A DNA stretch of 5,814 bases from NCBI GenBank assembly GCA_005879675.1, contig VBJE01000280.1, positions 1 to 5,814 on the forward strand. The letters run 5' to 3'. The DNA is from Chloroflexota bacterium (lineage in GTDB: Bacteria; Chloroflexota; Dormibacteria; Dormibacterales; Dormibacteraceae). The position numbers and the translations under genes are program-made. The notes under the pieces are model-generated. The model was given only the letters and a program-made list of their open reading frames with translations. It had not been told where the DNA came from and made no database searches. Numbering within the stretch: the stretch's first letter is position 1; each line of letters begins with the position of its first letter. Positions 1 through 5,571 of this stretch are shown here, piece by piece.

Positions 1-23
1 CGCCGCCTCGTCTCTGGCGTCCT

Positions 24-109
24 GGGTCGGCAAAGGGCACGTGGCGAGCCCAACGGTCTGTAAAACCGCCGCGAAAGCTTTGGGGGTTCGACTCCCTCCC
101 GGCCCACCA
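24..109 (+). tRNA. tRNA-Tyr (anticodon GUA), CCA encoded
   Basis: A cloverleaf can be folded by hand. The acceptor stem pairs 24-30 (GGGTCGG) with 99-105 (CCGGCCC), with one G-U pair; the discriminator is A106 and CCA is encoded at 107-109. The D stem is 35-38/48-51 (GGGC/GCCC). The anticodon stem is 53-57/65-69 around the loop CTGTAAA (58-64), placing GTA at 60-62 after the invariant T. The T stem is 82-86/94-98 around TTCGACT. The long variable region (70-81, containing a GC-GAAA-GC mini-hairpin) makes it class II, as expected for bacterial tRNA-Tyr. Two oddities: an A53-C69 mismatch at the top of the anticodon stem, and a four-base linker (31-34) between acceptor and D stem instead of the usual two. 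Ser and Leu are the other class II tRNAs, but the anticodon rules them out. Confidence 0.88.
82..109 (+). other. candidate chromosomal attachment site (tRNA 3' end)
   Basis: This is the T arm, 3' acceptor strand and CCA of tRNA-Tyr, about 120 bases before a tyrosine recombinase gene. Such recombinases commonly integrate at tRNA 3' ends, where the att core matches the T-arm/acceptor sequence so that the tRNA stays intact. The placement is inferred from gene order only. No second copy of this stretch is visible in the rest of the window, so the partner att site must lie outside it or has diverged. Confidence 0.4.
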
Positions 110-156
110 GCCCAAGCCTCTTTTTGGAGAGGCCTCCAAGAGGTAAGTTGTATTCG

Positions 157-190
157 AAACCCGGTCTCTGAGACCGGGTTTTCGTGTTTT
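157..190 (+). terminator. intrinsic terminator after tRNA-Tyr
   Basis: A perfect 10-bp stem (AACCCGGTCT at 158-167 with AGACCGGGTT at 171-180) closes a three-base CTG loop. The pair A157-T181 extends it. It is followed by a T-rich tail (ttttcgtgtttt, 179-190). It lies about 50 bases after the tRNA CCA end, so it most likely ends the tRNA transcript and separates it from the integrase gene, whose ribosome binding site begins at 214. Confidence 0.88.
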
Positions 191-227
191 CGGGGGCCGG
201 GATACCGGGCTCCAAGGAGGCTGTCGA

Positions 228-1310
228 ATGGCTCAAAAGAGGCTGGAAAAACCGCAGAAACCATTGTGCTTTTCGCAAACCGTTGTGCCGGCGGAGGAGG
301 CATTCGACCCTGACAAGCTGTGGTCACTAGGGCCTTCCCGCGGAGCGACCGGCCGCCCCTCGCGGGTGATTGATCGGGCACCATCGAAGACCTCGGCCGA
401 GCACCTGGTTGCCGGCCGCGCGGAACCGCTGCCGCCGTCGGCGGCGAGCTGTTTGCGACTTCAGCCCCTCATAGCCGAGTGGCTGCTCGAACTGCGGGTC
501 ATGGGCCGCTCGCAACGGACGATCGACTGGTACCAGCAGAAGATGACCTGGTACCTCGAGCACGAGGGTGGACCGCAGACGCTAGACCGGCTGACCGCCT
601 TCGAGTTGAAGCGCCTGCTTGCTGGCCTGCAGGAGCGCGACCTTTCGCCCAACACCATCCACGGCTTCTTCCAGGTGGTGCGGTCATTCGCCAACTGGGC
701 CGACCGCGAGGGCTACCCGGTCGACCCCACGCTGCTCAAGGTGCGCCCTCCCAAGGTGCCGCAGAAAGAGATGGAGACGTACTCCGATTCGCAACTTGCT
801 GCGATCTTCCAGGCCGCGCCGCCGGGCTGGTCGCGTATGGCGATCCAGATCCTCCTCGGGACCGGCATGCGGATATCCGAGTTAGCGGCGCTCACGCTTG
901 AAGACGTCGAGGACGACGGCGAGCTGATGTTCCTCAAGATCAAGCGAGGCAAGGGCGCCAAGTTCCGCCGCGTGCCGGTCTCGAGCCGGCTTCGTCGAGA
1001 GCTCGTGCGCTATCTCAACCGAGGACGCCCGGAGACGCACGCCAAGCAGCTCTTCGTCCTTTCGGACGGGCGGCCAGCTAGCGTGATGTGTGTAGCCAAC
1101 CTCCTGCGGCGGGTGCGCTATCACGTCGGATTCCCGGTTCACGCCCACCGCTTTCGCCACACGTTCGCAACTCGGTACCTGAGCAACGGAGGCGAGATGG
1201 AACGGCTGCGGCGGATCCTGGGCCACACGAGTTACGTGATGGTGATGCGCTACGTCCACTTGGACAAGGGCGATCTAGGCAGAGACTTCGACCTGCGATC
1301 GCCGTTTTGA
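228..1310 (+). CDS. tyrosine recombinase / integrase (XerC/D-like, phage integrase family)
   Basis: A site-specific DNA recombinase of 360 aa, probably the integrase that inserts and excises this element at the adjacent tRNA-Tyr. The ATG at 228 follows AAGGAGG (214-220) with a 7-base spacer, which fixes the start. Residues 1-75 form an unusual Pro/Ala/Ser-rich N-terminal extension. Residues about 78-165 match a SAM-like core-binding domain (IAEWLLELRVMGRSQRTID, then SPNTIHGFFQVVRSFANWA). Residues about 180-350 form the catalytic domain with the full set: R215 in GTGMRISEL, K242 in RGKGAK, H307 and R310 in HAHRFRHTFATRYL, H333 in RRILGHTS, and the nucleophile Y342 in MRYVHL, nine residues after H333 as in XerC/D. 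The gene appears intact and functional. A tRNA-linked integrase is preferred over housekeeping XerC/D because of its position and N-terminal extension. Confidence 0.93.
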   Translation: MAQKRLEKPQKPLCFSQTVVPAEEAFDPDKLWSLGPSRGATGRPSRVIDRAPSKTSAEHLVAGRAEPLPPSAASCLRLQPLIAEWLLELRVMGRSQRTIDWYQQKMTWYLEHEGGPQTLDRLTAFELKRLLAGLQERDLSPNTIHGFFQVVRSFANWADREGYPVDPTLLKVRPPKVPQKEMETYSDSQLAAIFQAAPPGWSRMAIQILLGTGMRISELAALTLEDVEDDGELMFLKIKRGKGAKFRRVPVSSRLRRELVRYLNRGRPETHAKQLFVLSDGRPASVMCVANLLRRVRYHVGFPVHAHRFRHTFATRYLSNGGEMERLRRILGHTSYVMVMRYVHLDKGDLGRDFDLRSPF

Positions 1311-1346
1311 CCGCCGGTGGCGCCCGCCGCGATCGACGAGATCCGT

Positions 1347-1386
1347 TTCCGGTTTTCCGGCCGCAAATGTGTTAGGGCTTCCGGAA
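1347..1386. promoter_or_regulatory. TTCCGG repeat cluster upstream of the cargo operon (possible operator)
   Basis: The 103-base gap between the integrase stop and the start at 1414 holds three copies of TTCCGG at 1347-1352, 1355-1360 and 1379-1384. The last copy is part of the perfect palindrome TTCCGGAA (1379-1386). Xre-type repressors often bind short palindromes upstream of their own operon, and one is encoded two genes downstream. No convincing -35/-10 pair was found here, so the operator role is speculative. Confidence 0.25.
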
Positions 1387-1413
1387 ATACACGGCTCACT
1401 CCTGGAGGACGAT

Positions 1414-1827
1414 ATGGATAACGCGACAGCAACGGCCGTTTCCGAGCCGAACGAAGTCGAGGCAGCGCTGGCGGCGATGGGCCTGCACGAATCGACGCTG
1501 CGTGATGCCGCCGAGTACGGCATGCGCCAGGCCCTTCAGTGCACAAATCATGATCCAAAGAACTTGCCTGGGATCATCGCGTGGGGCAAGAGCATCCGTT
1601 TTCTCAGGGATCGGCTTGTGCCAGAGGGTTGGAACCCAGACGGCACTAGCAACTATGCAACAGTGGTGAAGCCAGATAAGAGCCTGGCAATTGCAGCTGC
1701 GTCGGGGGATGCCTTTACCGGAAGACTCGGGACGAACATCAAACCTTCGACCAGAAGCCCAAAGGGCCCTATCACGCTGAGTCGGATCACTGCTAACCAG
1801 CAGCTTCACTTCGAGGACATGGGATGA
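1414..1827 (+). CDS. hypothetical protein upstream of the ImmA gene, probably C-terminally truncated by a frameshift
   Basis: A 137-aa soluble protein of unknown function. The ATG at 1414 is chosen over the GTG at 1369 because GGAGG (1404-1408) sits five bases before it. The N-terminal half (residues 12-70) looks helical (VEAALAAMGLHESTLRDAA, then WGKSIRFLRDRLVPEGW). It is followed by a likely beta-containing region with the motif SGDAFTG (residues 97-103) and the basic stretch STRSPKGP (112-119). From memory this resembles uncharacterised proteins encoded next to ImmA/IrrE genes, but no family name can be given. It is the first gene of the rightward block. The frame closes at TGA 1825-1827, while an open, protein-like frame begins there in the +1 register and runs to 2005. 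Removing one G from GGG 1821-1823 would join them into about 196 aa. Confidence 0.72.
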   Translation: MDNATATAVSEPNEVEAALAAMGLHESTLRDAAEYGMRQALQCTNHDPKNLPGIIAWGKSIRFLRDRLVPEGWNPDGTSNYATVVKPDKSLAIAAASGDAFTGRLGTNIKPSTRSPKGPITLSRITANQQLHFEDMG

Positions 1828-2005
1828 AGATAAGGAAGAGATCCGGGTGGAGCTTTCCCTCCCTGAGGAGATGACCGAATCTGGCTTTGTGTCGAGCTGG
1901 AAACGGCGGGTCATCTTGGCCCCGGTCCCGCTTGCCGGTCAGGCTGTGGCTCGTCCGATACCCGAATCGGGACCCGATGCGGAGATAAGCATCGAGCGGC
2001 GGTAG
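1823..2005 (+). pseudogene. likely C-terminal part of the preceding gene, in the +1 frame
   Basis: Starting at codon GAT 1823 and ending at TAG 2003-2005, this frame encodes 60 residues. It begins DEDKEEIRVELSLPEEMTES and ends in SIERR. It has an acidic start, an alternating hydrophobic/charged strand-like segment (RVELSL) and a Pro-rich tail. By count about 70% of its third codon positions are G or C, as expected for real coding sequence. The TAG lies 7 bases before the ATG of the HTH-ImmA gene, the spacing of adjacent operon genes. Separate small genes are possible from GTG 1847 (52 codons) or ATG 1871 (44 codons), with only weak ribosome binding sites. A frameshifted continuation of 1414-1827 seems likelier because the two frames abut exactly. 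Confidence 0.5.
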
Positions 2006-2012
2006 GGCTGCG

Positions 2013-3113
2013 ATGGCCGCCCGGCAATTTAACCCCAGCCGTCTAGAGACTGCACGAATCAGGCGTGGGCTCACGAAGCTTGCATTGGCTGATTCAGCGG
2101 GAATTTCGAGTCGAATGCTCGCGGAATACTTGTCTGGCTCCTACGACCCTCCTGAACCAACAGTTCGACGTCTAGGCCTAGCCCTGGATTTCCCGGTTCA
2201 ATTCTTCTTTGGAGGAGACCTTGAGGAGCCGTCGCTTCACGGTGCATCCTTCCGATCACTGTCCACACTGAGCGCGCGGCAGCGCGATCAGGCTTTCGGC
2301 TCCGCCATTTTTGCGGTATCTCTCTCGAGGTGGATTGAGCAACACTATCGCCTACCGAAACCTGATTTGCCTAGGCTGTCAAGTCAGGGTCCAGAGGCAG
2401 CCGCCGAAGCCCTTCGAGACGAGTGGGGCCTCGGTGAACGCCCGATTAAGAATGTGGTTCATCTACTCGAGGCCCACGGGGTCCGTGTCTTCTCTCTCGC
2501 AGAGGAGTGCGCCGAGGTGGACGCATTCTCGTTCTGGGATCGGGGCACCCCATACGTGTTCTTGAATACCTGGAAGTCGTCGGAACACAGCCGCATGGAC
2601 GCTGCCCATGAATTGGGTCATCTCGTTCTTCACTGGGCTATCGAACTTGCGCATTCCCGCGAGACGGAGCAGGAGGCACAGACTTTTGGGTCAGCTTTCC
2701 TTATGCCGCGAGGAAATGTGCTCGCTGACGCGCCGCGACACCCACAACTTCGCCATCTAGTTGCCGCCAAGCACCGATGGAATGTCTCAGTAGCAGCTTT
2801 GGCGTACCGGATGCACAAGCTCGGGCTGCTAAGCGACTGGCAATACCGAATTCTTGCCATTGAGATTCAGCAATCCGGATATCGTCGGGTCGAACCGGAG
2901 ACCCAACCGCGTGAAACCTCTCAGGTGCTCGAACAGGTACTGCGCCTCTCGCGCGATAGTGGCATCTCAATCAATATGATCGCCGATCAGCTCAACATTC
3001 CAGTCTCCGAGTTAAACAGAGTCGTATTCGGTCTGGTCTTGACGTCGCTTCCAGGCACCGATCTTCCGTTAACCAGGCGACGTGCACGACCCGACGTGAA
3101 GCGTATTCAATGA
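2013..3113 (+). CDS. Xre-type HTH domain fused to ImmA/IrrE-family zinc metallopeptidase
   Basis: A 366-aa cytoplasmic regulator-protease. Residues about 7-62 form an Xre-like helix-turn-helix (LETARIRRGLTKLALADSAG then SSRMLAEYLSG), which would bind DNA. Residues about 125-290 are the ImmA/IrrE peptidase domain. Its zinc motif HELGH is at 199-203 (H199, H203, catalytic E200) within AAHELGHLVLH, and the third ligand is probably E221 in EQEAQTFGSAFLMP, a typical ImmA second motif. Residues 301-340 include a second HTH-like stretch (ISINMIADQLNIPVSELNRV). Known relatives cleave HTH repressors (ImmA on ImmR, IrrE on DdrO), sometimes in response to DNA damage; here both functions share one chain. 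The ATG at 2013 has only a weak AGGG (2004-2007) and may depend on upstream translation. All expected catalytic residues are present. The gene probably controls this block; the target is unknown. Confidence 0.92.
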   Translation: MAARQFNPSRLETARIRRGLTKLALADSAGISSRMLAEYLSGSYDPPEPTVRRLGLALDFPVQFFFGGDLEEPSLHGASFRSLSTLSARQRDQAFGSAIFAVSLSRWIEQHYRLPKPDLPRLSSQGPEAAAEALRDEWGLGERPIKNVVHLLEAHGVRVFSLAEECAEVDAFSFWDRGTPYVFLNTWKSSEHSRMDAAHELGHLVLHWAIELAHSRETEQEAQTFGSAFLMPRGNVLADAPRHPQLRHLVAAKHRWNVSVAALAYRMHKLGLLSDWQYRILAIEIQQSGYRRVEPETQPRETSQVLEQVLRLSRDSGISINMIADQLNIPVSELNRVVFGLVLTSLPGTDLPLTRRRARPDVKRIQ

Positions 3114-3172
3114 AATCTCTATGGCGGGTCTAATCGAGTGTTAAGCGCAATGCTCGTGATGCAGGAGCCAAT

Positions 3173-3694
3173 GTGACGGACCTCGAACGCCGCCTGACTT
3201 TCTATCGTTGGCATCCGGTGGATGGCCGGCCTCCCTTCGATCGCGTTGCCGCAGCACGCGCTGTTGCAGGACTTCCTGATGACCCGAAACGCAAACTTCC
3301 ACGTGGCGAGTTTGCCGCGGACGTTTTGGTGCGGCAGGCGGGAGATTCAAAGAACCCGACATTGTTGTCCTTACTTCGGCTGCGCGACTACGAGAACCGA
3401 CCATGGCTTCGGGCACCTGGGGAGCTACCCAGTCCTGCAACGATGCGCCGCGAGCAAGACTTGATCGATTTCGCCCAGACGGCTATTTGGGACGATGGGT
3501 TTGCTGCTTTTGCCCAAGGCGGGCACGCTCCATCGCCGAGTGGCCTCGTCGACTTCCTGGCCCGGCGCGCAAAGCAGCACGTTTGGTTCGCGGCACTGTA
3601 TGAACGGGACGTCGTCGAGCGCTACGAAACTGGAAGGGCATCCGCTCTGTCAACCTGGTGCTTCGTAACTCGGGAAGCGTTCAAGATGAGATAA
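3173..3694 (+). CDS. unknown soluble protein, N-terminal part of a frameshifted gene
   Basis: The open frame gives 173 aa, but only about the first 152 residues are likely authentic. The GTG at 3173 is supported by AGGAG (3163-3167) five bases upstream; the gap after the HTH-ImmA gene is 59 bases, so cotranscription is plausible. The start RRLTFYRWHPVD (residues 6-17) looks like an opening beta strand. Later parts include RLRDYENRPWL (69-79) and DLIDFAQTAIWDDGFAAF (96-113), and a helical segment runs through VDFLARRAKQHVWFAALYERDVVERY (126-151). No signal peptide, membrane segment or catalytic motif is recognised. After residue 152 the frame turns into unlikely sequence (STWCFVTREAFKMR). The adjacent -1 frame is open and protein-like from 3604 to 4098. 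Adding one A to AAA 3627-3629 restores about 308 aa (RYENWKGIRSVNLVLRNSGS at the join). The function is unknown. Confidence 0.72.
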   Translation: MTDLERRLTFYRWHPVDGRPPFDRVAAARAVAGLPDDPKRKLPRGEFAADVLVRQAGDSKNPTLLSLLRLRDYENRPWLRAPGELPSPATMRREQDLIDFAQTAIWDDGFAAFAQGGHAPSPSGLVDFLARRAKQHVWFAALYERDVVERYETGRASALSTWCFVTREAFKMR

Positions 3695-4098
3695 ACGCAC
3701 GGATGGGTCCATTTGAAGGGCTGCTCACTCAGCTCCGCGGTCAACCAGGCAGCATCATTCTCAGACAGGAGATCACCGTTCCTAAACGCGGCCGCGGTGC
3801 CCGCTCGAGTGTTCTCGGAAACATATCGACTGAAGACATCGTGCGGCTTGCAGAAGTAGCGGAGGCTTTCGACGGTTTCCAGGTCAGCGGGATCAGTGCA
3901 GGCGGGCGAATTGAGCACATTGATCTCATCCGACAACGTATCCAAGTGACCATGCGCCTTCCAAGAGCGCGAGAGGGCGGCCACCGGACCGATGATGACG
4001 AGACGTTTGAAGCCCTTCTGTCTGCGAGACGCGAGCTTGATCGGCATGGACGTATAAAGACTGCTGTTGAAGCCGCGCCTCTGATCAATAACAAGTGA
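3658..4098 (+). CDS. C-terminal part of the same frameshifted unknown protein
   Basis: This frame is open from 3604. The GTG at 3658 is the first start-like codon that gives a long product (146 aa), but no ribosome binding site precedes it, so it is more likely the distal half of the gene begun at 3173. Upstream of the GTG the frame already reads as protein (NWKGIRSVNLVLRNSG). The segment has a strand-like SIILRQEITVP, a basic PKRGRGARSS linker, the helix ISTEDIVRLAEVAEAF, the strand-like FQVSGISAG and IEHIDLIRQRIQVTMRL, and a C-terminal helix (DETFEALLSARRELDR). The repeated strand/helix pattern suggests an alpha/beta soluble domain. Its TGA (4096-4098) overlaps the GTG of the membrane-protein gene as GTGA, so translation through the end of this frame probably couples to the next gene. 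A frameshift here would therefore also weaken expression of the membrane partner. Confidence 0.65.
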   Translation: MLRNSGSVQDEINARMGPFEGLLTQLRGQPGSIILRQEITVPKRGRGARSSVLGNISTEDIVRLAEVAEAFDGFQVSGISAGGRIEHIDLIRQRIQVTMRLPRAREGGHRTDDDETFEALLSARRELDRHGRIKTAVEAAPLINNK

Positions 4099-4577
4099 GT
4101 CGTCAAGACCAGCCACATCGTGCATGGCCTTGGCCGACCGTAATTCTCGCCGCCCCATTCGCCGCTGCGGCACTCCTTCTCGTCATGCACGCCTTTGGGA
4201 AATACCTACTGGCCGAGCAACTAACGTCGGACCGCAGCTCGAATCTCTTCGTCGCATTAGTTGGCGCTTCAAGCGCGTTGCTCGGCCTCGTTATCGCTAC
4301 GCTCGCAATCCTTGTCGCATTTCCAGATCGACCGGCTGCCAACACACTGCGCACTTTTGCTGGTTGGCGCGCCCTGCAGTACTGTCTTCTCTCGACTGCT
4401 TTCAACTTGTTGGTGCTTCTTGTCGACACCGTCGTTGGAGTGTCGGTGGACGGATTCGTGGCTAGGGACGTAATGGTGGCTTTTGCCGTTGGATCTACGC
4501 TAGGACTAACAATCAGCGGCCTTCTGTTCGGCCTGATCCTTCTGAATTTGGCGGTCGGTGAGAGCCGAACGCCATGA
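4095..4577 (+). CDS. small integral membrane protein with four predicted transmembrane helices
   Basis: A 160-aa hydrophobic protein of unknown function. Four membrane-length segments can be read at residues about 14-34 (PTVILAAPFAAAALLLVMHA), 51-76 (LFVALVGASSALLGLVIATL onward), 94-117 (ALQYCLLSTAFNLLVLLVDT onward) and 125-153. The short loops give a compact four-helix protein of the inner membrane with both ends on the same side. The Lys/Arg distribution is not decisive on topology. The start is GTG 4095, overlapping the preceding TGA in GTGA. With no clear Shine-Dalgarno before it, translation is probably coupled to the upstream gene, which argues that the two products work together. A soluble partner coupled to a small membrane protein is a layout shared with several phage-defence and toxin modules, such as Kiwa, but no sequence homology to those is claimed. 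Confidence 0.82.
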   Translation: MSRQDQPHRAWPWPTVILAAPFAAAALLLVMHAFGKYLLAEQLTSDRSSNLFVALVGASSALLGLVIATLAILVAFPDRPAANTLRTFAGWRALQYCLLSTAFNLLVLLVDTVVGVSVDGFVARDVMVAFAVGSTLGLTISGLLFGLILLNLAVGESRTP

Positions 4578-4590
4578 GTCGGAGCGATAA

Positions 4591-4616
4591 GTTTGGGCAA
4601 CCATTGAGCCCGAAAC
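4591..4616. terminator. weak hairpin after the membrane-protein gene, possible terminator
   Basis: GTTTGGGC (4591-4598) pairs with GCCCGAAAC (4608-4616) with one bulged G (4612), closing a nine-base loop. It begins 13 bases after the stop at 4577, where the rightward block should end. No T tract follows on either strand, so it is a poor intrinsic terminator at best. Confidence 0.25.
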
Positions 4617-4870
4617 CTGATGATTAGCACCCTACCGATACGTTTAGGCAAGCCTACATGCAGAGCTGGCACGGTGTTGCTCCCAGTCTGAGAGCGCTAT
4701 CGAATGTAAGCCAGCCTGCGGTTCCTGGACCTCGGTATGGCTCAGTTCGGTTTGGGATCCGGCTGCGCGAAAGCGATGTGCTACTTCCGTCCCGGTGAAT
4801 AATTGCCGGCCTATGGTTCGCCGAAGGCTTGTGGTCGCCATCGCCGCAATCGTAGTAGACCCATAACCGA

Positions 4871-4885
4871 CGGTTTGCCAAACCG
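4871..4885. repeat. perfect inverted repeat CGGTTTG-C-CAAACCG
   Basis: Seven-base arms surround a single central base. It lies about 50 bases beyond the stop of the leftward gene (4936). There is no T tract on the leftward strand (next bases TCGGTTATGGG), so it is not a standard terminator. It could form a small hairpin or bind a dimeric protein, or be chance. Confidence 0.45.
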
Positions 4886-4935
4886 CGGCCTGACGCACCA
4901 GTTTGCGGCGGGCAGCAACAGACATTGCGTCCGGG

Positions 4936-5571
4936 CTAGCCTGCTTTCGGAGCTACTGGGTCGGGGCCAGGCAACGTACGCTGGCCGAATGTCACTGCGC
5001 GGCCCTCATTATCGACGCCAGGATGCTCCTCAATAACGCGAACGCTATAACCCCAAAACGTTCCTTCCGCTGCTTGCCAGGTGACACCTAACCAATATTC
5101 ACCAGGCGGCGGGGAGGTGCTGACGAATGTGGGAAACGAGCACTTGGAAGCTGATGCCGCCGCCTCGCCCGCAACAAACTCGACACGTCGATCGCTGGGT
5201 GCCATGTAGCGAGGTCGTCCAAGTAGGAGCCGACCATCCGCGAGCTTCACCCAAACGTCGATCTCGTAAGCCGGCGACGTGCCATGCGACCAGACCAACT
5301 CCCCAACCACGAACCCGCCAGTTTTCTCAGTGACGTTGGCCCTGATCTCAGGTTTAGCCAACGCGCGGGCTGCCTTTGCCTGCTCCCGGGCGAGCAGGAG
5401 CTGTTCTTCGAATAGTCGAAGTTCTCGGTTCTGCAGTTTGGTTGCCCGCCAAGTGGCTGCAGTCAAGAAGACGTTGGCGATCAGCGCCACTGCTGCTAAC
5501 AAGGCAAGGACGCCCGTAGCCACGGCAGTTAAGTTGAGAGGCTCGCTGAGCCAATGCCAGAAATCAGTCAC
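4936..5571 (-). CDS. unknown membrane-anchored protein: one TM helix, coiled coil, C-terminal soluble domain
   Basis: A leftward gene of 211 aa, convergent with the rightward block. The N-terminal residues 13-40 form one hydrophobic helix (LTAVATGVLALLAAVALIAN onward), probably an uncleaved membrane anchor. Residues about 44-73 (KLQNRELRLFEEQLLLAREQ, then AKAARALAKP) form a charged heptad-like coiled coil. Residues about 75-185 look beta-rich, with many Gly, Trp and Tyr (FVVGELVWSHG, EIDVWVKLADGRLLLG, GEYWLGVTWQ, TFWGYSVRVIEE), and the tail is Pro-rich. This anchor/coiled-coil/beta layout is common among uncharacterised bacterial proteins and no family name is assigned. The start is GTG 5571: an in-frame TAG lies five codons upstream, no other start codon intervenes, and the next Met is residue 123. 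No Shine-Dalgarno is visible, so translation may start leaderless or inefficiently. The frame is intact. Confidence 0.75.
   Translation of the reverse strand: MTDFWHWLSEPLNLTAVATGVLALLAAVALIANVFLTAATWRATKLQNRELRLFEEQLLLAREQAKAARALAKPEIRANVTEKTGGFVVGELVWSHGTSPAYEIDVWVKLADGRLLLGRPRYMAPSDRRVEFVAGEAAASASKCSFPTFVSTSPPPGEYWLGVTWQAAEGTFWGYSVRVIEEHPGVDNEGRAVTFGQRTLPGPDPVAPKAG

Larger units (their letters stand above)
4578..4935. other. stretch without a convincing gene between convergent genes
   Basis: No reading frame here looks clearly like protein. On the plus strand an ATG at 4574 overlaps the preceding stop (ATGA), but its frame closes after 17 codons (4574-4627); it may be the stub of a lost gene. 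On the minus strand a 93-codon frame (4925-4644) begins ten bases after the stop of the 4936-5571 gene, but it lacks a ribosome binding site and has unremarkable third-position composition and no recognisable domain. The stretch holds an imperfect hairpin (4591-4616) and a perfect palindrome (4871-4885). It may be decayed sequence. Confidence 0.6.

Noticed and set aside
479..901. Plus-strand 140-codon frame inside the integrase gene
   Set aside because: It overlaps the integrase in another register; the integrase frame holds every catalytic motif and a strong ribosome binding site.
1369..1413. Upstream GTG start (1369) for the first cargo gene
   Set aside because: There is no Shine-Dalgarno before it, while GGAGG at 1404-1408 sits five bases before the ATG at 1414.
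1396..1914. 172-codon minus-strand frame opposite the first cargo gene
   Set aside because: It runs antisense to the better-supported 1414 gene and its second-frame continuation, has no ribosome binding site or recognisable domain, and is typical of antisense open frames at this GC.
3624..3632. Programmed -1 frameshift at the A run
   Set aside because: The site CGAAACT lacks the X XXY YYZ heptamer and no obvious downstream stimulatory stem was seen; a simple indel is more economical.
3622..4190. Minus-strand frames of 183 and 149 codons opposite the frameshifted gene
   Set aside because: They are antisense to the protein-like frame that ends in the GTGA overlap; their sequences are Arg/Ser/Pro-rich shadows.
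4633..4655. CGTTTAGGC near 4640 as an integron attC core
   Set aside because: It deviates from the GTTRRRY core and no pairing partner with L boxes was found upstream.
4103..4672. 189-codon minus-strand frame opposite the 4-TM gene
   Set aside because: The plus strand encodes four clean hydrophobic helices; the antisense frame is Arg/Thr/Ala-rich with no domain.
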